This document shows, in pieces, positions 27,224-36,391 of a stretch of 64,000 bases of DNA; within the stretch, counting starts at the first letter, position 1, and each line of letters starts with the position of its first letter. Position numbers and translations under genes: made by a program. Under the pieces are notes generated by a model. It ran no database searches. It had not been told where the DNA came from and worked only from the letters and a program-made list of their open reading frames with translations. This stretch comes from Sulfuricella denitrificans (GTDB taxonomy: Bacteria; Pseudomonadota; Gammaproteobacteria; Burkholderiales; Sulfuricellaceae), in contig NSJJ01000006.1 in the NCBI GenBank assembly GCA_002632355.1, forward strand, positions 62,001 to 126,000, read 5' to 3'.

Positions 27224-28582
27224 ATGGCAAAAGCCAAATCCATCTACACCTGTACCGAATGCGGCGGCCAATCGCCCAAATGGCAGGGACAGTGTCCGCA
27301 CTGCACGGCATGGAATACCCTGGTTGAGACTGTCGCCGAAACAACTGCAGGTAATCGTTATAACGCCCTGTCCGTGACCAGCAAGGTTCAGAGCCTGAGC
27401 GAGGTCGAGGCTCAGGAAGTCCCGCGCCAACCCACTGGCATCGCAGAATTCGACCGGGTACTGGGCGGCGGCCTGGTACAGGGTGCCGTGGTGCTGATCG
27501 GCGGCGACCCGGGCATCGGCAAATCCACTCTGTTGCTGCAGGCGCTATGCCACCTGAGCGCAGGCAACAAAGTGCTCTATGTCAGCGGCGAGGAATCCGC
27601 GCAGCAGATCGCATCGCGCGCGAAGCGGCTCTCGCTGGAGGCCAGATCCGTTCAGTTGCTGGCAGAAATCAGCCTGGAAAAAATTCTTGCCACCCTGGCC
27701 GCGCAAAAACCCGATGTGGCGGTCATCGACTCGATCCAGACGGTGTACTCCGAAGCACTGCAGTCCGCTCCCGGCAGCGTCGCCCAGGTGCGCGAATGCG
27801 CAGCTCAGCTCACGCGCTTTGCCAAACAGTCCGGCACTGCCGTGATCCTGGTCGGCCATGTCACCAAGGAAGGCGCGCTGGCCGGCCCCCGGGTGCTGGA
27901 GCACATCGTCGACACCGTGCTTTATTTCGAAGGCGACAACAACTCCAGCTTTCGCCTGGTGCGCGCCTTCAAGAACCGCTTCGGCGCAGTCAACGAACTC
28001 GGCGTCTTTGCCATGACCGAAAAAGGGCTGCGCGAGGTCAGCAACCCTTCGGCACTGTTTCTCTCCCACCACGGACAGGACGTTGCCGGCTCCTGCGTCA
28101 TGGTCACGCAGGAAGGCACCCGGCCGCTGCTGGTGGAAATTCAGGCACTGGTGGACGAGGCGCATGCACCCAACCCGCGCCGCCTGTCGGTCGGACTGGA
28201 GCAGAATCGCCTGGCCATGCTGCTCGCCGTACTGCATCGCCATGCAGGAATCGCCTGCTTCGACCAGGACGTCTTCGTCAACGCCGTGGGCGGCGTCAAG
28301 ATTACCGAGCCTGCGGCAGATCTGGCGGTATTGCTGGCGATTGTTTCTTCGCTCAGGAACCGGCCGCTGCCGGGCAAGCTGGTCATATTCGGCGAAATCG
28401 GCCTGGCCGGAGAAATCCGTCCGGTACAGCGCGGACAGGAACGCCTCAAGGAAGCCGCCAAGCTTGGATTTACGCACGCGGTCGTGCCCAAAGGCAACAA
28501 GCCCAAACAGGGGATTGCCGGCATGGAAATCACAGCAGTGGAACGACTGGATCAGGCCGTCGACTACTGCAGGGCTCAATAA
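27224..28582 (+). CDS. radA: DNA repair protein RadA (Sms)
   Basis: 452 residues. C4 zinc finger (CTECGGQSPKWQGQCPHC), Walker A GGDPGIGKSTLL, the KNRFG motif (about 250) and a Lon-like C-terminal domain. Processes recombination intermediates and drives branch migration. The stop is directly followed by the ATG of the next gene. Confidence 0.98.
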   Translation: MAKAKSIYTCTECGGQSPKWQGQCPHCTAWNTLVETVAETTAGNRYNALSVTSKVQSLSEVEAQEVPRQPTGIAEFDRVLGGGLVQGAVVLIGGDPGIGKSTLLLQALCHLSAGNKVLYVSGEESAQQIASRAKRLSLEARSVQLLAEISLEKILATLAAQKPDVAVIDSIQTVYSEALQSAPGSVAQVRECAAQLTRFAKQSGTAVILVGHVTKEGALAGPRVLEHIVDTVLYFEGDNNSSFRLVRAFKNRFGAVNELGVFAMTEKGLREVSNPSALFLSHHGQDVAGSCVMVTQEGTRPLLVEIQALVDEAHAPNPRRLSVGLEQNRLAMLLAVLHRHAGIACFDQDVFVNAVGGVKITEPAADLAVLLAIVSSLRNRPLPGKLVIFGEIGLAGEIRPVQRGQERLKEAAKLGFTHAVVPKGNKPKQGIAGMEITAVERLDQAVDYCRAQ

Positions 28583-29353
28583 ATGAATACCAGCGCCTTT
28601 GCCTGGGAATTTGCCGGCGCCAGTGATACGGGCCAGGTCAGGCCGGGCAATGAAGATGCCATCGCCTGGGATACCGGTTTCGGACTGGCGTTGCTGGCCG
28701 ACGGGATGGGCGGATATGAAGGCGGGGAGATCGCCAGCAATCTGGCCATCAAAACTGTGCTTGAATCCTTTAGCAAACCCATGGCCCCTCACTGGCGCGA
28801 AGCCGAATGGACCCGCAAGATCAGCGACCCGGTATTGAAGCTTTACGCAGCAGTCAGTGAAGCCAATCAGTGTGTGCACGAAACTGCGCTCAAACAGCCC
28901 CGCTACGAGGGTATGGGTACCACCTTCCTGGCAGCTTATTTCCATGATGACCGGGCCACCCTGGCCCATATTGGTGACTCGCGCATTTACCTGTGGCGTA
29001 ATCATGTCTTGAAGCAACTCACGGTGGATCACACCATGATTCAGGAGCGCATCGAAAACGGAGAAATCACGCCTGCCGAGGCGACATCAGACGCCTACCG
29101 CGGGGTGCTGACGCGCGCCCTGGGCGTAGACGCTGTGGTGGAAGTGGACATGCGGGAAGTGGTCTGCATGTCAGGGGACATTTTTCTGCTCTGTTCCGAC
29201 GGATGTTACGATATGCTCGCTTACAATGAAATAATCTCCATCATGAACGCCTGCCAGGAAGACCCGCAACAACTGGTGCGGCAACTGGTGCGGCAGGCAA
29301 ACGAGAATGGTGGTTATGACAATATCTCGGCCGTTGTGGTGCGCGTCGGGTAG
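28583..29353 (+). CDS. PP2C-type Ser/Thr phosphatase 1
   Basis: 256 residues. Metal-binding motifs in order: S.TGQVRPGNEDA, ADGMGGY..GE.AS, GDSR.YL, LLCSDGCYDM and NGGYDNISAVVVR. All metal Asp residues are present. Paired with the FHA gene 8 bases downstream, and repeated in the pair at 32660-34192. Probably reverses phosphorylation by the kinase at 31168-32508. Confidence 0.93.
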   Translation: MNTSAFAWEFAGASDTGQVRPGNEDAIAWDTGFGLALLADGMGGYEGGEIASNLAIKTVLESFSKPMAPHWREAEWTRKISDPVLKLYAAVSEANQCVHETALKQPRYEGMGTTFLAAYFHDDRATLAHIGDSRIYLWRNHVLKQLTVDHTMIQERIENGEITPAEATSDAYRGVLTRALGVDAVVEVDMREVVCMSGDIFLLCSDGCYDMLAYNEIISIMNACQEDPQQLVRQLVRQANENGGYDNISAVVVRVG

Positions 29354-29361
29354 GAGGGCAT

Positions 29362-30105
29362 ATGTCAAAACTGGTATTACAGGACGAGCACGGATTCACC
29401 AAGGAATTTGCACTCGATCGCGAACGCATCACGATCGGCCGCAAGGCACATAGCGACATCCATCTCGATGATTCTGCCGTAAGCGGAAATCATGCCGTCA
29501 TTATCACGCTGGGCAGCGATTCCTTTCTCGAAGACCTGGAAAGCACCAACGGCACCAAGGTCAATCAGAAAAGTGTCCACAAATGTGTGCTCCAGGATGA
29601 AGATGAAATCCGCATCGCTCACTACACCCTCACCTTTATCAGCGAAGTTCTGGAAACCAGTGCGCCAGGTAAAACTATCGCCGCAACGCCAAGAACAGAA
29701 ATCATTTCCCCGCCGCGTGAGGCCGCGCTGGATGATGTCACCATCATGCCGGAATCGACCAGACTCAAATCCCCCAATGATCCGGACACGCTAACCCAGG
29801 ACGATGTATTCGAAAGTCAGGAAGAAACACCAACAGGAGATGGCACGCTCGGTGTGCTCAGAATCCCTTCAGGGCCAGGTGCCGGACAAATTCTGGAATT
29901 ATCCAGACCCGTTACCACGCTGGGGAAGCCCGGCATTCAGGTTGCAGCCATAACCCTGCGAGACGGTCAGTATTATCTCGGGCTTATTGAAGGCACCGAC
30001 CTTCCCCTGATCAACGGCAGTGAGATCAAAACCTTGCCGTGCCAACTCAAATCGCGGGACATCATCAATATCGCGGGCATCTCACTGGAGTTTTTCCTGA
30101 AATAA
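29362..30105 (+). CDS. FHA-domain protein 1
   Basis: 247 residues. N-terminal FHA domain with the phosphothreonine pocket: ITIGRKAHSDIHLDD.AVS..HA and LEDLESTNGTKVN. A less typical second domain at the C-terminus (PSGPGAGQILELSRPVTTLGKPG...LINGSEI) is shared with the protein at 33485. The middle is a low-complexity linker with Thr/Pro that could be a kinase target. AGGAGG precedes the ATG. Confidence 0.9.
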   Translation: MSKLVLQDEHGFTKEFALDRERITIGRKAHSDIHLDDSAVSGNHAVIITLGSDSFLEDLESTNGTKVNQKSVHKCVLQDEDEIRIAHYTLTFISEVLETSAPGKTIAATPRTEIISPPREAALDDVTIMPESTRLKSPNDPDTLTQDDVFESQEETPTGDGTLGVLRIPSGPGAGQILELSRPVTTLGKPGIQVAAITLRDGQYYLGLIEGTDLPLINGSEIKTLPCQLKSRDIINIAGISLEFFLK

Positions 30106-30216
30106 GAAGACCACATCAGCGGATTTTGTTTTGCAGACCAGGGAACCTGCAGCCAGATATGGAATCCTATTTTGTGCCTCAATCACACCGAACCCAAACC
30201 GAAAGAAACGCACCCT

Positions 30217-30675
30217 ATGCCAAGATTTATGCTGCTATCTGTCCTTATGACGGCCTTGTTACTCACAGCCTGCAGCAACGAACCCCAGGATACGCACCCG
30301 AACCAGCCCGTCACCAAACGCAAGGCCATTTTCAAGCAGATGCTTCGTACTCTGGAGCCAATGGGAATGGTGGCGCGTGGACGGGAAGACTATGAACGCC
30401 AGGCCTTCCTCAGTGGCGCAAAGGAATTGAAACAACTGGCAACCGAACCCTGGGCGCATTTCACGCCGGACAGCAATTACCCCCCCACACGCGCCAAACC
30501 CGAGGTTTGGCAGCAGCCGTCTGAATTCACGCAGGCACAGCATAAGCTTGAGGGATCAACGGACCAGCTGGTCAAGGCGGCAGAAAGCGGCAATATGGCG
30601 CTCATCCGCCCGGCACTCAACAACGTCGAGGAAAACTGCAAATCCTGCCACCAGCAGTTCCGGGGCAAGATTTGA
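30217..30675 (+). CDS. Cytochrome c'-like lipoprotein
   Basis: 152 residues from the ATG at 30217. Lipoprotein signal peptide ending LLLTAC (Cys about 19). A four-helix region similar to cytochrome c'/c556 follows (RKAIFKQMLRTLEPM, ending in VEENCKSCHQQFRGK), with a single C-terminal heme site CKSCH. Likely a periplasmic mono-heme protein anchored in a membrane. An odd neighbour for signalling genes. Confidence 0.8.
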   Translation: MPRFMLLSVLMTALLLTACSNEPQDTHPNQPVTKRKAIFKQMLRTLEPMGMVARGREDYERQAFLSGAKELKQLATEPWAHFTPDSNYPPTRAKPEVWQQPSEFTQAQHKLEGSTDQLVKAAESGNMALIRPALNNVEENCKSCHQQFRGKI

Positions 30676-30681
30676 TACCAA

Positions 30682-31164
30682 CTAGCGTTTGCGTTGTTTC
30701 TTAACCGACGTTTCAGCCTGCACTTCACGGAATACTGGCCCCCACAGCGGGTGACCAGCTTCACCGGCACTCAGCTCGAATTTCGGGTTGAGCGTTAGAA
30801 CCTTCTTGAATTCCCCGCGGCACGCCAGCTTCTCGCCCGAGACACAGTAGATAAAGGCAAGAAATTTATGCGCGGTCACCCGCTCGCTGGCGGAAAGTGA
30901 ATCATCTGCCAGCGCATTCTGAAAATGCCCGGCCGCAAGCTTGTAGTTGCCATCTTCATAACTCCGGACACCCAGATTCAGACTCTGCTCGGATTTGCGC
31001 ACGGCTGACGGGGAAGGTTTATCAGCAGGCTCTTCCACCTTCTTTGGGACCGGAGTCTCTTCCTGCGGCAGCAAAGGGATTTTGCCAGGACTGGTATTGC
31101 TGCAGGCACTGGTCAGCAATACCAGTGATATCAAGGGAAGTACAATTAGATAGGTTTTCAGCAT
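30682..31164 (-). CDS. TssQ-like lipoprotein
   Basis: 160 residues. Lipobox LLTSAC, a Pro/Lys-rich linker, then a TPR-like region: LGVRSYEDGNYKLAAGHFQNAL, KFLAFIYCVSGEKLACR.EFKK.L.L.PKFEL...EAGHPLWGPVFR. The ending is typical of TssQ-type lipoproteins seen beside T6SS kinase genes in betaproteobacteria. It starts 3 bases after the kinase stop, so the two are co-expressed. No other T6SS component is in the window. Confidence 0.7.
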   Translation of the reverse strand: MLKTYLIVLPLISLVLLTSACSNTSPGKIPLLPQEETPVPKKVEEPADKPSPSAVRKSEQSLNLGVRSYEDGNYKLAAGHFQNALADDSLSASERVTAHKFLAFIYCVSGEKLACRGEFKKVLTLNPKFELSAGEAGHPLWGPVFREVQAETSVKKQRKR

Positions 31165-31167
31165 GGT

Positions 31168-32508
31168 TTACTTGAATTTGTATTTAAGTTTCTGTATCGA
31201 TTCAGACTCGATATCGACCGTCTGAAAATAAGCGGGAAAACCCGGATTCCGGATTTCGATTCTGTGCTTGCCGACAGATAATTGCAATTCATTCAATGGT
31301 GGCGAAACACCCTCGCGCTTCCCATCCACAAAAACCTCTCCCCATGGGGTTACCGCAAGGGAGAGCATTCCCTGGGGCACAGGAAGTGTCAGGGGCGCAG
31401 GAGAATCAGGCTCTGCCGCAGGCTTTACTTCAGACTGGGCCTCATTCGCGATCTGAACCGTTTCCTGAACGGCTGGTTTTTCCCTGCTCAGAAAAGCCCC
31501 CCCGAGCAGCAGTACAAGCACACCGAAGCCAATAACAAGTGGATGCTTCCACCATTGACGCGCAGCTTTAGAACCAACGGCCGCGCCGGACGGCATCAGA
31601 ACGGTCTGGTCCTCAATCGGTCTCGGCTTGCTGCGGCGTTCCAGCGTGCGCGGCTTTCCTTCCGACCCGGAATGAAAATTCTCCGGCGTGTGCAAAGTCG
31701 CATAACTGCGCATATCGTCCGCCATCTCGGCAGCGCTCTGGTAGCGATCGTCCGGATGTTTTGCCAGGGCTCTGGCGAGAATGTAATTGAAGATTTCCGG
31801 GAGACCCGGCTTGACTGTTGCTGGCGCCATCGGCGTTTCGTTGAGAATGCGATACATGATGGCGCTGATATTGTCCCCGCTAAAAGGCGGCTTTCCTGTC
31901 AGCATTTCATACAGCATCACTCCCAGCGAAAAAATATCTGAACGCTGGTCCACATCCTGACCGACCACCTGTTCTGGCGACATGTATTTGGGAGAGCCCA
32001 GCACCATGCCAGCCATGGTGCGGGAGGACGAAGGAATCAGCGCAATGCCGAAATCGGTAATCTTTGCCACGCCATTTTTCAGGATCATGATATTGGAAGG
32101 CTTGATATCACGATGAACCACGCCGTGTTCATGGGCAAACGCAAGCCCATCGGCAACCTGGCTCACGATTTCGACGATCCGGTCGAGCTCGAGTTGCGCT
32201 CCGGCATCCATGATATCGCGCAACTCCACACCTTCCAGAAACTCCATGGCCATATAAGCGATGTTGTCGGTATTGCCCACATCATGAATCGTGACGATAT
32301 TGGGGTGATTAAGGCGCCCGGCCGATTTTGCCTCACGGTAAAAACGCTGCTCGAATTCTTCGAACTCGTCCTTGGACAAATCCAGACTGATGGTCTTGAT
32401 AGCCACGGTCCGTTCCAGAAGCGGATCCAGGGCGCGATAGACAACGCCCATCGCACCCTGTCCGATTTCGGAAATGATTTCGTAACGGCCAATGTTCTGC
32501 TTGATCAT
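31168..32508 (-). CDS. Membrane Ser/Thr kinase with PEGA domain
   Basis: 446 residues. Kinase domain (1-265): GQGAMGVVY, VAIKTI, HRDIKPSNIMI, DFG and GSPKYMSPEQ are intact. A basic linker leads to one transmembrane helix (about 325-345) and an extracytoplasmic PEGA-type domain (about 378-446; VTPWGEVFVDGKREGVSPP..L.L..G.H.IEI). PpkA-like architecture; it may sense something at the cell wall. Flanked by two phosphatase-FHA pairs. Confidence 0.93.
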   Translation of the reverse strand: MIKQNIGRYEIISEIGQGAMGVVYRALDPLLERTVAIKTISLDLSKDEFEEFEQRFYREAKSAGRLNHPNIVTIHDVGNTDNIAYMAMEFLEGVELRDIMDAGAQLELDRIVEIVSQVADGLAFAHEHGVVHRDIKPSNIMILKNGVAKITDFGIALIPSSSRTMAGMVLGSPKYMSPEQVVGQDVDQRSDIFSLGVMLYEMLTGKPPFSGDNISAIMYRILNETPMAPATVKPGLPEIFNYILARALAKHPDDRYQSAAEMADDMRSYATLHTPENFHSGSEGKPRTLERRSKPRPIEDQTVLMPSGAAVGSKAARQWWKHPLVIGFGVLVLLLGGAFLSREKPAVQETVQIANEAQSEVKPAAEPDSPAPLTLPVPQGMLSLAVTPWGEVFVDGKREGVSPPLNELQLSVGKHRIEIRNPGFPAYFQTVDIESESIQKLKYKFK

Positions 32509-32659
32509 GGAACAGGATTATAAGGTGCGTATCGGTTTTGGGCGGATATTCTGGCGGATATTTAATCAATTCTGCCTTGCATGGCAATGGAATGGAATGC
32601 GAGAATGCAACGTGCAAAAAAATAAAAACGGGCAATACCCACGGGGAGATCAATAAGAA

Positions 32660-33472
32660 ATGTCCATACGCAGCGCTCTTGAAATCGCAACCATTACCGA
32701 TACGGGTGTTGTGCGCTCGTTCAATGAAGACACCATTGCCACCGAACACGACCTGGGCCTTGCCCTCGTAGCCGACGGCATGGGCGGATACAAGGCGGGA
32801 GATGTGGCCAGCGGCATGGCTGCCTCGATCATGGTGTCGGAACTCAAGCGCCTGCTACCCGAAAAGCCGCTCACCCCAAATGAAATTGCCGAGATACTGA
32901 GATCCTCGGTTGGCAGAACAAACCGGGCCATTTACCAGGCCGCCCAGGCCAATCCACAGTACCACGGCATGGGCACCACACTGGTTTCCGCCCTGTTTCA
33001 TGACAATCGTCTGCACTTCGTCCATATCGGCGATTCACGTCTCTACCGCCTGCGCCATGGCAAACTGCAGGTATTGACGCAGGATCATTCCATTCTTCAC
33101 GAACAAGTCGCTCTCGGCCTGATTTCCAATGATGACGCCAAAATTTCGCACAACCGCAATCTGGTGACCCGTGCCCTCGGTGTCGAGGCCCAAACCGAGT
33201 GCGAGGCACAGGACCAGGCAGTCGAGGTGGGCGACATCTACCTGCTATGTTCAGACGGCCTGAACGATATGGTAGATGACATCAACATCGAGCTTGCCCT
33301 GAATGCACTTCAGGCCAACCTGCCTCTGACGGCACGGCAACTTGTGATGATGGCCAACGACAACGGCGGGCACGACAACATTTCCGCAATTGTGATCAAA
33401 GTGCTGGCCCCGTTTCCCGCTGTCGAGCAATCCGGTGGACTGCTGAGCTGGCTTTTCGGCTGGCTGAAATAA
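32660..33472 (+). CDS. PP2C-type Ser/Thr phosphatase 2
   Basis: 270 residues, same motif order as the gene at 28583 (TDTGVVRSFNEDTI, ADGMGGYKAGDVAS, GDSRLYRL, LLCSDGLNDM, NGGHDNISAIVIK). The C-terminus has an extra hydrophobic tail (GGLLSWLFGWLK) that may touch the membrane. Divergent from the kinase with about 150 bases between. Confidence 0.93.
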   Translation: MSIRSALEIATITDTGVVRSFNEDTIATEHDLGLALVADGMGGYKAGDVASGMAASIMVSELKRLLPEKPLTPNEIAEILRSSVGRTNRAIYQAAQANPQYHGMGTTLVSALFHDNRLHFVHIGDSRLYRLRHGKLQVLTQDHSILHEQVALGLISNDDAKISHNRNLVTRALGVEAQTECEAQDQAVEVGDIYLLCSDGLNDMVDDINIELALNALQANLPLTARQLVMMANDNGGHDNISAIVIKVLAPFPAVEQSGGLLSWLFGWLK

Positions 33473-33484
33473 CAGGAGAAAACG

Positions 33485-34192
33485 ATGGCAAAACTGGTAT
33501 TAAGTCTTGATGGCGACGTGCTCGGATATCATTTCCTTGAAAAGGATCGTTTTAGCATCGGCCGTAAGCCGGATAACGAAATGCAGATCGACGACTCGTC
33601 AGTCAGCAAGGAACACGCAGTCATTCTAACGGTGGGAAATGACCAGATTCTGGAAGACCTGGGCAGCACCAATGGAACGATGGTAAATGGCATAAAAATC
33701 AAGAAACACATTCTGCAGAACAACGATGTGATTGACATTGGCCGCTATCAGCTCCGCTATATCAATCAGAAAGCCAAGCCCGGCGTGGACCCGGACCGGA
33801 CCGTCATGATGGAGCCGGTGATAAACCTGCGACATGGGAGAAAATCATCGGAAACGCCAACCCAGGCAACCGATCAGGTCGATGCAGCGGTATCGGTAGC
33901 CCGCGCGGCCAACGACAATTTCCCGCTGGGTGGCGTCAAGGGTCTCGAGGGAATCCATGCAGGTCAAACGCTGGAATTAAACCGCCCCCTCGCAACCTTC
34001 GGCAAGGCAGGCGTGCAGGTTGCCGTCATAAACCGCCGCCCGCACGGTTATTCCATCACCAAAGTGGAAGGCAAGAAACAACCTTTGATCAATGGCCAGG
34101 CCATCGGCGAAGAAGATCTACCACTAAATGACGGCGATGAAATCGAAATCGGCGGTGAAAAGCTGCGCTTTTTCATGAAGCAAGCAGGCTAA
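33485..34192 (+). CDS. FHA-domain protein 2
   Basis: 235 residues. FHA pocket FSIGRKPDNEMQIDDSSVSKEHA and LEDLGSTNGTMVNG, then the same second domain as the protein at 29362 (LEGIHAGQTLELNRPLATFGKAG...LINGQAI). The two FHA proteins are clearly paralogous and each follows a PP2C gene, so the gene pair was duplicated. The 3' end overlaps the convergent SDR gene by 4 bases. Confidence 0.9.
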   Translation: MAKLVLSLDGDVLGYHFLEKDRFSIGRKPDNEMQIDDSSVSKEHAVILTVGNDQILEDLGSTNGTMVNGIKIKKHILQNNDVIDIGRYQLRYINQKAKPGVDPDRTVMMEPVINLRHGRKSSETPTQATDQVDAAVSVARAANDNFPLGGVKGLEGIHAGQTLELNRPLATFGKAGVQVAVINRRPHGYSITKVEGKKQPLINGQAIGEEDLPLNDGDEIEIGGEKLRFFMKQAG

Positions 34193-34926
34193 CACTCGAC
34201 AATCTGGCCACTTACCCCGCGGCTATCGCTTCCCATCAGGTACAGATACTGCATCATCAGGCTTTCCGGCAATGGCATGGCTTCAATCAACTCGCCGGGA
34301 TGCGTCCTGACACGCTGTGGCGACTGAACCGGGCCGGGAACAATCCCGTTAATACGCAGCGTGGGGTACAGTTCCAGCTCCTGCGCCCACATTTTCACCA
34401 GCGTCTCGCCAGCAGACTTGGACACGGCAAAGCTTCCCCAGTATGCGGCGGGTGTGTGGCCATGAGTTTCCGAAGTCATGATGACCGAAGCGTCCGGCGA
34501 CGCTTTCAGCAAAGGCAAACAGGCGCGGGTCAGTGCAAAAGGCGCCATCAGATTGACGCGCAGCGAAACCTGCCATTGCGCCAGGCTATGCTCCTCCAGG
34601 GAGCGCAAGCCGTCGAGGTGGGAAGCATTGTGCAAAATACCGTCAAGCCGGGCAAACTGGCGCCGGATACCGGTCGCAAGCGCATCGAAATCCTTGTCCT
34701 CGGCACTGAACAGATCGAGGGGGAAGATGGCAGCCTCGGGCAAGCCCGCTGCTTCGATTTCGTCATAGACCGCCTCCAGCTTTTCCACCTTGCGCCCGTG
34801 GAGAATAACCGTCGCGCCGTGCGCTGCGAAAGCCAGGGCTGCAGTGCGGCCGAGGCCCTGGCCCGCCCCCGTCACCAGAATTACGCGATCCTTGAGGAGG
34901 TCTTGAGCTGGCAGGTAGTTTTTCAT
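34189..34926 (-). CDS. SDR family oxidoreductase (YciK-like)
   Basis: 245 residues. Cofactor motif TGAGQGLG (about 20-27), NAS in HNASHL, and a YciK-like middle. In the active-site YxxxK position the sequence is AAYWGSFAVSK, so Phe replaces the catalytic Tyr; the enzyme may be inactive or use another residue. The ending (MGSDSRGVSGQIVEC) is typical. Substrate unknown. Confidence 0.8.
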   Translation of the reverse strand: MKNYLPAQDLLKDRVILVTGAGQGLGRTAALAFAAHGATVILHGRKVEKLEAVYDEIEAAGLPEAAIFPLDLFSAEDKDFDALATGIRRQFARLDGILHNASHLDGLRSLEEHSLAQWQVSLRVNLMAPFALTRACLPLLKASPDASVIMTSETHGHTPAAYWGSFAVSKSAGETLVKMWAQELELYPTLRINGIVPGPVQSPQRVRTHPGELIEAMPLPESLMMQYLYLMGSDSRGVSGQIVEC

Positions 34927-34983
34927 GGGAATCCGTAAGTAATAATGGAACTTCTCAAATTATAACGGATAAGCTGATCCAGT

Positions 34984-36180
34984 TTAAACTTCGCCCTCCG
35001 GCGTAGCCGAAATCTTGTGAATGGAAAGGTCGGCGCCATTGAACTCTTCTTCAGGATCGAGACGAATGCTGACAAGCTTCCTGAGTACGCCGTATACGGT
35101 AAAGCCACCCGCCAGCGCGATCGTGATCCCGAGCAAAGTGCCGATCAATTGGGAAACGAAGCTCACGCCGCCGATCCCCCCCAGCGCCTGGAGTCCGAAG
35201 ATCCCTGCAGCGATACCACCCCATGCACCGCACAGCCCATGCAGCGGCCACACCCCCAGTACGTCGTCGATCTTCCACTTGTTCTGGGTTTGCATGAACA
35301 TCCAGACAAACAACGCTCCGGCAACCAGGCCCGTCAGCAGCGCACCCAGCGGATGCATCAGATCAGAGCCAGCACATACGGCCACCAGACCCGCCAGAGG
35401 GCCGTTGTGCACGAAGCCGGGATCGTTCTTGCCCACCACCAGCGCGGCAAGCGTGCCGCCTACCATGGCCATCAGGGAATTCACCGCCACCAGTCCGCTG
35501 ATGGCGGAAAGGGTTTGCGCCGACATGACATTGAAGCCGAACCAGCCCACGGTGAGAATCCATGCGCCCAGGGCAAGAAAAGGGATATTCGAGGGAGGAT
35601 GCGCCGCCATCATGCCATCCTTGTTGTAACGCCCACGTCTGGCACCCAGCAGCAGCACTGCCGGCAGTGCGATCCACCCGCCCATAGCATGCACCACCAC
35701 AGAACCGGCGAAATCGTGGAATTCAGCGCCAAAGGCCGCCTTCAGCCAGTCCTGCACGCCAAAATGATGGTTCCAGACAATCCCTTCGTAGAAAGGATAA
35801 ACAAAACCCACCAGGATAAATGTCGCCGCAAGCTGGGGATTGAATTTCGCGCGCTCGGCAATGCCACCGGAAATGATGGCCGGAATGGCAGCGGCAAAAG
35901 TCAGCAGAAAGAAAAACTTGACCAGCTCATAACCGCTTTTTTGCACCAGCACTTCGGCACCGGAAAAAAAGTTCATGCCATAGGCAATGCTATAGCCCAC
36001 AAAGAAATAGGCAATTGTGGAGATGGAAAAATCGGTCAGAATTTTCACCAGTGCGTTCACCTGGTTTTTCTTTCGTACCGTACCCAGTTCAAGGAAGGCA
36101 AAGCCGGCATGCATGGCCAGCACCATGATTGCGCCGAGCAGAATAAACAGTACATCACCACCCGTATTCATGTTTCCCAT
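34984..36180 (-). CDS. amtB: Ammonium transporter AmtB family
   Basis: 398 residues from the ATG at 36180, which has GGAGAA seven bases upstream; the frame stays open to 36258 but that part crosses the promoter. About eleven membrane helices; HAMGGWIALPAVLLLGAR and the second pore His in WPLHGLCGAWGGI are present. A cytoplasmic tail ends the protein. No glnK adjoins it. Takes up ammonium when nitrogen is short. Confidence 0.93.
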   Translation of the reverse strand: MGNMNTGGDVLFILLGAIMVLAMHAGFAFLELGTVRKKNQVNALVKILTDFSISTIAYFFVGYSIAYGMNFFSGAEVLVQKSGYELVKFFFLLTFAAAIPAIISGGIAERAKFNPQLAATFILVGFVYPFYEGIVWNHHFGVQDWLKAAFGAEFHDFAGSVVVHAMGGWIALPAVLLLGARRGRYNKDGMMAAHPPSNIPFLALGAWILTVGWFGFNVMSAQTLSAISGLVAVNSLMAMVGGTLAALVVGKNDPGFVHNGPLAGLVAVCAGSDLMHPLGALLTGLVAGALFVWMFMQTQNKWKIDDVLGVWPLHGLCGAWGGIAAGIFGLQALGGIGGVSFVSQLIGTLLGITIALAGGFTVYGVLRKLVSIRLDPEEEFNGADLSIHKISATPEGEV

Positions 36181-36215
36181 CAGAAGTTCTCCAGAAAATT
36201 TATCCGCGCGAACAA

Positions 36216-36231
36216 AGCACGAATCATTCCA
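36216..36231 (-). promoter_or_regulatory. sigma54 promoter of amtB
   Basis: On the minus strand TGG-AATGATTCG-TGCTT gives GG (36230-36229) and GC (36218-36217) with exactly 10 bases between, the -24/-12 layout. The amtB ATG is 36 bases further on. Confidence 0.7.
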
Positions 36232-36294
36232 TTTAATAATTGAATTGATTTTATTCACATTTTTAATTTCATCCAGAAAATATTTTTCACATCA

Positions 36295-36341
36295 CGCACC
36301 AATAACGTGCACTGAAATGAATTACGCACCACAACGAGTCA
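36295..36341 (-). promoter_or_regulatory. Two NtrC-type binding sites upstream of amtB
   Basis: cGCACC-AATAA-cGTGCA (36295-36311) differs from the TGCACC-N5-GGTGCA consensus at one base in each arm. A weaker copy, cGCACC-ACAAC-GaGTcA, lies at 36325-36341, 30 bases (three turns) away. Both are 65-110 bases upstream of the sigma54 element, a usual enhancer distance. Confidence 0.65.
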
Positions 36342-36391
36342 CTCCATCCACTGACCTTGTCAATTCAGCGCCCCTTCGCCATACTTCATAA

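Noticed and set aside
27545-29032. 495-residue ORF on the minus strand across radA and the PP2C gene
   Set aside because: It lies opposite well-conserved genes and has no known motifs; a shadow of the GC-rich coding strand.
35017-36243. 408-residue ORF opposite amtB
   Set aside because: Composition is rich in His, Gln and Arg with no domain; it mirrors the amtB codons.
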